Positions 56,640 through 64,000 of a stretch of 64,000 bases of DNA are shown piece by piece. Made by a program: the position numbers and the translations under genes. The notes under the pieces were generated by a model that was not told where the DNA came from, made no database searches, and was given only the letters and a program-made list of their open reading frames with translations. Each line of letters opens with the position of its first letter. Position 1 is the first letter of the stretch. Source of the stretch: Onthophagus taurus (lineage: Eukaryota > Arthropoda > Insecta > Coleoptera > Scarabaeidae); assembly GCF_036711975.1 (NCBI RefSeq), contig NC_091972.1, forward strand, positions 16,807,001 to 16,871,000, given 5' to 3'.

Positions 56640-58222
56640 ATTCATACATTTATGTCACTTTGACTCTAATTTGGCCAATAGAATATAATAAATCCCCTTT
56701 CTTTGATAAGATCAGATTAAAGGATGTCATAAATCTCCTATACAACTGCGAAATACCGACAAATATAGTTAAAACCATCGAAAATATCTATTTGGTAAAC
56801 AGCATACAAGCGCAGATAAATGGAAAACTCACTAAGGAAATAACTGTAGATGCTGGCATTCGACAAGGTGATTCATTGAGTCCACTATTATTCAACCTTG
56901 TGATGGATGAAATCAAAAAAGTCAAAATTTTTTCGAATTTTTCAATTTTCGCCGATTAAGTTTTAAAAAATCGTATAAAATCCAGTTCTTGGAATATGAA
57001 TATGAAAATTTCCCAAAGCATTAATAAAAGTGTCCTCTTTCCAATGAACCAACCCGTTTTGAAAAATAACTTTTAGTTTTTGAGAAAACAATATTTGAAG
57101 TTTTGATAAAATTTTCGATGTTACAATTTTCATCAATAATTTTCAAAATTCGCTATAAAATTAATTTCTTGAAAGATCCTTGTGGAAGTATCACCAATTA
57201 TTAATTAAAGTATCCTCTTTTTAATGCAAAAAGCGGTTTTGAAAAATCACTTTTAGTTCTTGAGAAATAAATTTTTGAAATGATCAACAATTTTTTCGAA
57301 TTTTGCAATTTTCGCCCATTAAGTTTAAAAATTCGTATAAAATCCATTTCTTGGAATATGAGTATGAAAATTTCCCAAAGTGTTAATAGCAGTGTCCTCT
57401 TTCCAATGAACCAACCCGTTTTATAAAATAACTTAGTTTTTGAGAAAACAATATTTGAAGTTTTGCAAAAATTTTCGATTTTGCAATTTTCATCGATAAT
57501 TTTCAAAATTCGCTATAAAATTTATTTCTTGAAGGATCGTTGTGGAAATATCACCAATTATTAATTAAAGTATCCTCTTTTTAATGCAAAAAGCCGTTTT
57601 GAAAAATCACTTTCAGTTCTTGAGAAATAAATTTTTTAAATGATCAAAAATTTTTCGAATTTTGTAATTTTCGCCTATTAAGTTTTAAAAATTCATATAA
57701 AATCCACTTCATGGAATATGAGTATGAAAATTTCACAAAGTGTTAATAGGAGTGTCCTCTTTTCAATGAACCAACACGTTTTGAAAAACAACTTTTAGTT
57801 TTTGAGAAAACAATATTTGAAGTTTTGATAAAATTTCGATATTGCAATTTTCATCGATAATTTTCAAAATTCGCTATAAAATTCATTTCTTGAAGGATCC
57901 TTGTGGAAATATTTTATATAATTTCATTTTTATTCAAATATCGCAATAATGTGGCAATGTAGGGTATCACTTCAGAAATGTACCAGAAATTATAACCATA
58001 ACGGCTTTTCGCAAAATCACTATCCGTTCCATCACTACAAGACGGGCAGGAACTACAATGGGTGATCAAGAATTTGTGATCCTCTGTTATGCTGATGACG
58101 CAGTCCTCTTTGCTGAAAACGGGAACGATTTACAGAGAAATCTAAAAGCATTTAACAACAAAGCGAAACAATTCAATATGTCCATTGCTGCTCAAAAAAC
58201 TAAATGCATGATAACGCTTTAG
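56640..58222 (+). mobile_element. LINE reverse transcriptase relic split by a satellite array
   Basis: 56640-56925 encodes RT residues ending GIRQGDSLSPLLFNLVMDEI, the segment before the catalytic motif. The continuation, MGDQEFVILCYADDAVLFAE and KQFNMSIAAQKTKCM, appears only at 58058-58222. About 1.1 kb, mostly a dimeric satellite, separates them. Both halves are in good condition otherwise. Style resembles R1/RTE-type LINEs of insects; the exact clade is not assigned. It starts only ~40 bp after the methyltransferase stop. Confidence 0.87.
56930..57930. repeat. ~180-bp satellite in 361-bp dimers
   Basis: Monomer type A (caattttcgcc..attaag, then ttggaatatgagtatgaaaa) starts near 56946, 57308 and 57669. 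Type B (caattttcatc..ataattttcaaaattcgct, then gatccttgtggaa) starts near 57126, 57487 and 57848. A and B are related to each other (both have ttttgaaaaa..cttttagtt..tgagaaa), so this is a ~180-bp monomer array with a two-monomer higher-order unit, just under three dimers long. Confidence 0.92.
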
Positions 58223-58229
58223 ATCGGCC

Positions 58230-59090
58230 GTTTTCATCACTTTTGGAATTTCTTCTTTGTTGTCTTCATCCTCTGATTATTCACGATCCAATTCTTTGTA
58301 TAGTTCTTCTAAATGTTCTATGACATCTTGAGCAGTAACATCTTTCAATCCCAAATCACCTGCAAGCCTGGTAATGTTTTCAATTAGATTCTCTTGTTGT
58401 GGTAGGTACTTCTTCAAAATCGTGCATTAATGTTGGCAAAAGCCAAACTCTATTTAAACATTCTACCGAAACTTCATCCCAAGCCGACTTTAGATTATTA
58501 ATGCATTTTAAAATATCGAAAGACCGCTAATAGTCTTTAACTGTTTTATCTGAAGTGTCCAAAACTCTCACCATTTCCAAGAAAGTATTGCGGAGATAGT
58601 TGCCTTAAAGGTTGCAATAACCCCCTGATCCATTGGCTGCAAAAGTGATGCTGTATTTGGATGCATGTAAACCACTTGGACAGCCAATGGTGTTTTGATT
58701 TCGTCCAGGTATTGAGGATGTCCTGGAGCATTTCTTGGGTGTTAATTTATTTTTTTCACAAAAGCGAAGCATAGTAGGGCAAATAATTTGTATACCAATC
58801 TGTAAAAATAACGTGTGTGACCCAAGCTTCCTTGTTCCATTTCCAGTAAACTAGTAACATGTCTTTATTTAGACCCTTTAAAGCACGTGGTGTCTGTGAA
58901 TTACACTAACATCGGTTTGAGTTTCAAAGTTCCTGAAACATCCGCTCCCAGCAAAAGAGTTATTCTATGTTTTGCATCTTTAAAACCTGGAGCAGATCGC
59001 TCTTCACCTGAAATAAAAGTTCGTGCTGGTAACTTCTTCCAACAAAGACTTGTCTCATCAACGTTGAATATTAACTCTGGAGGGTTTTAA
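58230..59090 (-). pseudogene. Tigger/jerky (pogo-type) DDE transposase pseudogene
   Basis: Read on the minus strand from 59090: PPELIFNVDETSLCWKKLPA, RTFISGEERSAPGFKDAKHR, ITLLLGADVSGT. Then, across frame changes, KEAWVT, a decayed LLILDN region, VVYMHPNTASLLQPMDQGVI and ATFKA. This is the DDE core of Tigger/JRK-type transposases (first Asp in NVDET). Frameshifts and stops are frequent. Downstream on the minus strand (to 58230) helical C-terminal remnants are readable. Confidence 0.87.
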
Positions 59091-59864
59091 ATCTCATAAA
59101 TCAACCATTATTTCCATGTTTGTATAAAATAACAATGTAATATTTGCCACTCAGAAGCTGGCGCAACAATTAGTCAGGAAAGGAATCGCTTATTGTGCAC
59201 CAGGTTGGCTTTAAGCCTGAGTGGAGCAAGAAGAAGACTCTAATTTATAACGAGTTAACCTGAATATTATGAAACATATTAAATGTTTGAACGATGTTAA
59301 CACAAATGTAGCACATTGTATAAAGAACTCATGTCAAACATATGCGGAGGATTTTGTTATCACAAGAGTACAAATTTGTTACAGAAAATGATGAAGATGA
59401 GACAATATAATTACAAAGTGAGTCAAAATGTCAAGGCTCCTAGCTGCAGACTCTAACTAACCAATGTTAAAGCCATGAAAGGCTATTATGGAGATGTTAC
59501 CAGAGAAAACTAGCTGGTTGCACCCAGGTTCTTTCAAATAGTAAGGGCAAGTATTGATAGTTGAATTTTGCAGTTATACTGCCATTACAGTCTGTTAATT
59601 AGTTATCATACCCGACAAAGTATGCAACCAATATCACAGATTGGTATTGCAACGCGACGAAAGTTCCTAAAAACGAAGGCGACATATATGCAGCCAATAT
59701 GACACAGGTCACGTGGATTACGATAATTAATTAACACAGTGTGTATTTTTTTACATATTTATTAGATAGCCAAGAAATGATTAAAATGTTTGATTTAAAA
59801 AACATTAAAAAAACTAATAATAGATCAATCCAAGTAATTTATTTTACTTTAACAATACAAAAAC
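59091..59864. other. Intergenic, 3' of FTSJ1; nothing recognised
   Basis: It should contain the FTSJ1 3' UTR at its right end. I found no coding similarity. It may include 5' remains of the Tigger-like element, but no inverted end was identified. Confidence 0.45.
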
Positions 59865-61536
59865 CTAATCTTGTTTATAACATTCACAAATTGGTTCAGT
59901 CATCTCAGCCATACGAGATCTACGAACTTTTTCCCTAAGAATTGGTCCACATCCAGCTCTTTCTTGTTCCTTCATTGCAATATCAAATTTATTGTAAAAA
60001 TCCAACATATGGGTATCATATTTTAAGTCATTCTCTGATGATATAGGTTGAATTCCATCAGGGATAGCCTTCAAAAAATGTTTTCGTTGCTCAATTTGCC
60101 ATTCTGGAGTCTCAACGAACTTTTCACCTTTCAACTTCATTTCCCTTGCTTTGCTAATTGTGTACACTTGATAATCAAATTCTGCAATCGCGTTTTTTAA
60201 TGGGTTACTCAAATCGAAATAAAAATTAAATTTTAATGTGTCGTCTTTATTTTCTTTGATATTTTTATCAACTTTAGTTGTTGTTTCAGATTGATTCGTT
60301 TCATTTTCTTTATGTGTATCATCTGATTTTGGGGGATCTTTTTTATCAGATGAATTGCTGGTGGTTTCTTCAGTTTTAGACGAACCTTTTCGTTTTCTTC
60401 TTCTTTGATTGTCCTCAAGATTTTGAGGCAATGTTGAATTTTTAATTGAAGTTTCGTTCTTTTTCTCATCTACATTAAAATCCTTGGCTATTGCTCCGGT
60501 ATTATCAGATAAATTCATGTTTTTGAACTCTGCAGAAGGAGGTTGTAAAGGTGGTTGAACGGGATTGTGGTATTTATAAGGAAGTTCACCTTCAAGCTAT
60601 TTAACAAAATAAGATATCAAAGAATTAGATAAGTATTTAAAAAAATTATTTACCTGTAAAGAATAAGTTGTATCAGAATCATAAGCGCTAAAATCGCCAC
60701 AAATCAAAAATGGTACTATCATCCTATTAACTCCAGTAAGAGTACTAAAATCTTTATTGTTAGTATCTAAATATTTTGATACTAATTTTGGATCAAAACC
60801 TTCTGGGGGATTAAATTTTTTACAAACAATAAATGCCTCTAAAAATTAAAATTAAATTGAGATATTTAAAAGAATTTATTGATTTCAAATTCTTACCCAC
60901 ACTACTATTTCTTGAACTATAAGGTTTAGCAATAAAAACATTTTCAAAAAACATATTTAATTGAGAAACCAACAATTCGCTTCCTTTAGCTCGAAATATC
61001 TTTGCAACAAAGGTTCCCCCATTTCTTAAAATGTTAAATGTAATGTGTAAAGCCCCAACAATTAATTGGGCTTGAATATAAACATCTAAAGTGTGCATGC
61101 CGGTCACGTCGGGAGCTCCATCACAAACAACTAAATCAGCTGGATTATCATCAAATTGCTCCATAATCTTCACCGCTGTTTCATAATCAGTGATATCACC
61201 TTTTAATTGGATAACTCCAGGGAGTGGGGCCATCGGTTGCAAATCGACAGCAACAATTTTGACATCTTTATCAACTTCCTTGCTTTTTGCATCCGTTACA
61301 GATTCAGGCGAATTTTCAAAAATTTCAAAGGTAGTTTCGCGCATATACAACTTCCTTGAAAGAACTTGACTCCAACTACCTGGAGCTGCACATAAATCTA
61401 CAGCTTTTTTAACCCCCGTGAAGATGTCAAACTTTTGATCGATGTGGAGAAGTTTAAATGCACTTCTTGCTCTCCAACCTTGCTCTTTTGCTTTTCGATA
61501 GTAAATATCTCGTTTATCTTTTGAACTTTTTCCCAT
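59865..61536 (-). CDS. FTSJ1: tRNA 2'-O-methyltransferase, Trm7/FTSJ1 type, 3 exons
   Basis: Exons 61536-60897, 60838-60654, 60596-59865 give 518 residues. The start [20 protein letters not shown] is the family's canonical N-terminus. Catalytic residues: Lys28 in RSAFK, Asp in [11 protein letters not shown], Lys in GGTFVAKIF, Glu at the exon 1/2 junction in SSRNSSVEAF; SAM site [12 protein letters not shown]. The family methylates ribose at positions 32 and/or 34 of the tRNA anticodon loop (human FTSJ1; in Drosophila CG5220 and CG7009). I cannot say which of the two fly types this is. After [14 protein letters not shown], where FTSJ1 proteins approach their end, there are ~220 more residues: a basic patch QRRRKRKG, a Ser/Thr/Lys/Glu-rich linker and a helical end ([20 protein letters not shown]..). 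The extension is open and conserved-looking but unknown to me. Head to head with the FHA gene. Confidence 0.93.
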
Positions 61537-61905
61537 TTTGTATCAATTACAATAAAATCAATAAAATTATATTTGTAGGTTATGTGAGGTTATGTTCGAA
61601 ATTTTTCGATTAATTTAGCAAATTTTTTTAATTCTAATTGTTATTATTTATTGATTTATTTTTGTATTAAATATATTGATTACAATAATAATTAATTTAA
61701 TTTTAATAAAATCGTATTATTAATTGTTTTAATTTAAAAAGAAATTAAAAAATAAAGTTGGTAACAATGGTATACGTCAAAAAGTTGACACCTGCATCTA
61801 AACATCGTTTAAAACGCAAATATTAAATGTTAAAGAACTCGTAAAACCACAAAATTGAGTTAGATTGTTTAAAATTATTAATGTACATTGAATTCGCGGT
61901 ATAAG
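61537..61905. promoter_or_regulatory. 369-bp head-to-head intergenic region (FTSJ1 / FHA gene)
   Basis: Two start codons face away from each other across 369 bp, suggesting a shared bidirectional promoter. The sequence is AT-rich with no clear TATA box. A 19-codon frame beginning atggtatac at 61769 is too short to call. Confidence 0.5.
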
Positions 61906-62365
61906 ATGTCAAGGATAAAGGTTAGAAGTTAAAAAGTAATTTGAAAGTAATTCTAACCTTCAATTTGGATTTTAGAGAGGGTACTTGTTGATGAACAAAA
62001 AGAAATTTCCGGTATACGAGGGTGTTAATCTTATTGGAAGAAGCAAACAATCTACTGTTATGATTTTGGAGAATGTATGCTTCTATTTATATAAAGCAAA
62101 CATGTTGAGGTTACTTAATAATATTTTTTAGACTGTTAGTCACCAACAAGCAGAAATTATAATTATAAATGATAAACATTATGTTTGTGATATGAATTCG
62201 TGCAACGGGACTCAATTAGAACATGGCAAATTAGTCCCATTACAGTTATATGAATTAGATGATAAGAAAATCTTATATTTTGGTAACATAAAAGTTGTTT
62301 ATGAATTGGTATTTATTACAGAAAAATCATGTTTCTCACATAACTGGTTTGTTAGAACTTTTTGA
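61906..62365 (+). CDS. FHA-domain protein, MDC1-like N-terminus (possibly 3' incomplete)
   Basis: Proposed exons 61906-61920, 61976-62074, 62132-62365 give 115 residues. The FHA signature is complete: NLIGRSKQS, TVSHQQAEIII, HYVCDMNSCNGTQL, then ILYFGNIKVVYEL. Thus Gly-Arg, Ser-x-x-His and Asn-Gly-Thr, the residues that hold a phosphothreonine peptide, are all present. The layout and the PVYEGVN lead-in resemble the FHA domain that opens MDC1/Mu2, scaffold proteins of the DNA damage response. The 15-nt first exon (MSRIK) is a guess from frame and the GT at 61921. The frame stops 17 codons after the domain, but a GT at 62307-62308, just after the domain, could instead lead to exons beyond the window. 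A foldback repeat begins soon after, so truncation by insertion is also possible. Confidence 0.75.
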
Positions 62366-62534
62366 AGTTCCACTATTCATATAGTTTTGAAATTTTGGAA
62401 CTTTTGATCCAAAATATTTTCAAGATGGCTGCCACTTCCGGTTTACCGGAAGTAGGCCATAACTTCGTTATTTTAAATGAAATGCTAAAGTTTTTATTAC
62501 ACCTTTTAATTGTACGTAAAAAGATATGTTAATT

Positions 62535-63740
62535 TTCATAAAAGTTATTGGTACCTATCGTTTTTCGTTTTTGAGTTATTTTGATTTGAAGTTTTTTTGG
62601 GCAAATTTCATCATGCTTTTTAAAACCCCATATCCCAGCCAAACTTCATTCAAAAAAGTTCTAAATTGGCAAGATTACTCTTCAGATGCTATCAAATAGA
62701 TTGTCATTTATTGTATTAGAGTATCTTATACAGGGAGGTCACAAATTGAATTACCGTTTCTCGATATTCAACCGCAAGAAAGTCGAAAATTTTAAATGGA
62801 ATGCCCCATATTTTATTAGCCTACCTGAAAGGGAATTTAATTCTCTACAATTTATCTATAAACATTCCTACACCTACACCATGCAGGAAAGTGTTTGTGT
62901 TTTTATTACAAGGCCTTGACATTTTGACAGCTTTTCGTTTAATTTATTTCTACTATTATCTACGACTGATAATCTTTTAGTTTATTAGCTTTTACTTACC
63001 AAAAATAACAAACAGAAGATCAAATAAATGAAACAATGAAAACAAAAAATTAATGACAAAAATTAGATTTGGATAAAAATATAAATTTGTAATCAAATTG
63101 AATTTGGAAATGCAATAAAATATTTATTTCGTTGTCTTCATCACTGGCAGCCGGAAATATGCGGTTTCCTTTGGTCTTGATATGTCCAACACTAAGAAAA
63201 TCTTTCTCAATTTTTTGAAATTTTTCCTTGTGACGGGCGTTAGGTTTATTAGGCATCTCTCATTAAATGTTCGACACGTCCTGTCGTGGACCAAAAACTG
63301 TCAAAAATCTTTAGCTTTCTAATAAAAAAAACCTGTATTTCGTGCATGTTCTAATAAATTTACCCAATATGAGGCAAACTACAATAAATAGGTATAGGAA
63401 TGTTTATACATAATTTGTAGAGAATTAAATTCCCTTTCTGATAGGCTAAAAAAATATGGGGTATTTAAAATCCATTTAAAATTTTCTACTTTCTCGTCAT
63501 TGAATATGGAGAAACAGTAATTCAATTTTTGACCATCCTGTATAAGATACTCCGATACAACAAATGACAAACTATTTGACAGCATCTGAAGAGTAATGGT
63601 GCCAATGTATATCTTTTTTGAATGAACGTTGGCTGAGATATGGGATTTTAAAGAGCATGTTAAAATTTACCAAAAGAAGCTTAAAACCGAAATAACTCGA
63701 AAACGAAAAACGCTAGGTACCTATAACTTTTATCAAAGTC
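62535..63740. mobile_element. Foldback element with ~350-bp arms
   Basis: The left arm 62535-62882 and right arm 63368-63740 are inverted copies, sharing for example ggtacctatc/gcgtttttcg, gagttatttt, tattcaaaaaag, attactcttcagatgct, agtatcttatacagg and gggaatttaattctctaca. The right arm has a ~12-nt insertion after aaatggat. The ~485-bp spacer has no recognisable gene. The sequence from 62380 to 62535 (cacttccggtttaccggaag palindrome; cttcgttattttaaatgaaa) shares phrases with the inverted arms in receptor C's intron and may be part of the same element. Confidence 0.85.
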
Positions 63741-64000
63741 AACCTCAGTTCGATTTGTGCATCGCTAAAGAGCGGATGTGTTTTGCGATCGTGCGTCAAG
63801 TGTTTTATTTTACGCTTTATAAATCGTTTATAGATGATATAAATAATATAAAATAGTGTGAACAGTACAATATTTTTGATATTGATTATACAAACATATT
63901 AATAATATAAATTAATCATACACGCGATTTATAACAATAAATAATAATTCGTAATTACTGTTATTACGAAGTAAGTAAATCGGAATGCGCAATAATGTGT
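63741..64000. other. Right edge of window; nothing recognised
   Basis: AT-rich sequence after the foldback element. If the FHA gene continues, its next exon lies further right. Confidence 0.5.

Noticed and set aside
61769..61828. 19-codon frame starting atggtatac in the FTSJ1/FHA intergenic region
   Set aside because: Very short, no supporting context; equally likely by chance.

Overview
The window is nuclear DNA of an insect. The evidence is AT-rich sequence, genes split by GT-AG introns, divergent ionotropic receptors, a clip-domain serine protease homolog, and many relics of mariner, hAT, jockey/CR1-like, Tigger and foldback elements. A beetle is my best guess, but nothing in the sequence proves the order.

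Eight genes could be rebuilt exon by exon with consistent splice phases. (1) 1705-15290 (+): eleven exons of a membrane-anchored S9B dipeptidyl peptidase of the omega/DPP10-like group, with an intact Ser-Asp-His triad; its first exon(s) lie left of the window. (2) 16940-28275 (-): an eight-exon secreted clip-domain serine protease homolog that has lost both the catalytic Ser and Asp. (3) A cluster of three divergent ionotropic receptors: 28962-36624 (+), 36947-38861 (-) and 43438-49546 (+), all with complete reading frames after splicing but with different intron patterns. (4) Two related FtsJ-type 2'-O-methyltransferases facing each other: a divergent paralog with a long acidic tail at 54580-56601 (+) and the canonical Trm7/FTSJ1-like gene at 59865-61536 (-). 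(5) A small FHA-domain gene at 61906-62365 (+), head to head with FTSJ1 and resembling the FHA end of MDC1.

Most of the remaining DNA is repeats, many of them inside introns. They include a ~190-bp satellite with a 761-bp higher-order period at the left edge. Several degenerate word-like minisatellite families fill the protease-homolog and receptor introns. A 2766-bp DNA transposon sits in the last intron of receptor A, with 32-bp inverted ends, an ATAT duplication and a frameshifted transposase. A ~4.1-kb nest with long inverted arms fills the large intron of receptor C and starts in a perfect 12-bp hairpin on the splice donor. A 1451-bp hAT copy has a perfect 8-bp target duplication, and a LINE reverse transcriptase is split by a 361-bp dimeric satellite.

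The three receptors are probably chemosensory subunits made by local duplication. The protease homolog is probably a secreted immune or developmental cofactor. The methyltransferases probably modify the tRNA anticodon loop, and the paralog has diverged in an unknown direction. The best candidates for something undescribed are the paralog with its tail and in-frame 54-nt intron, the two-copy element encoding a small myristoylation-plus-membrane protein, and the phrase-like intronic repeats shared between loci.
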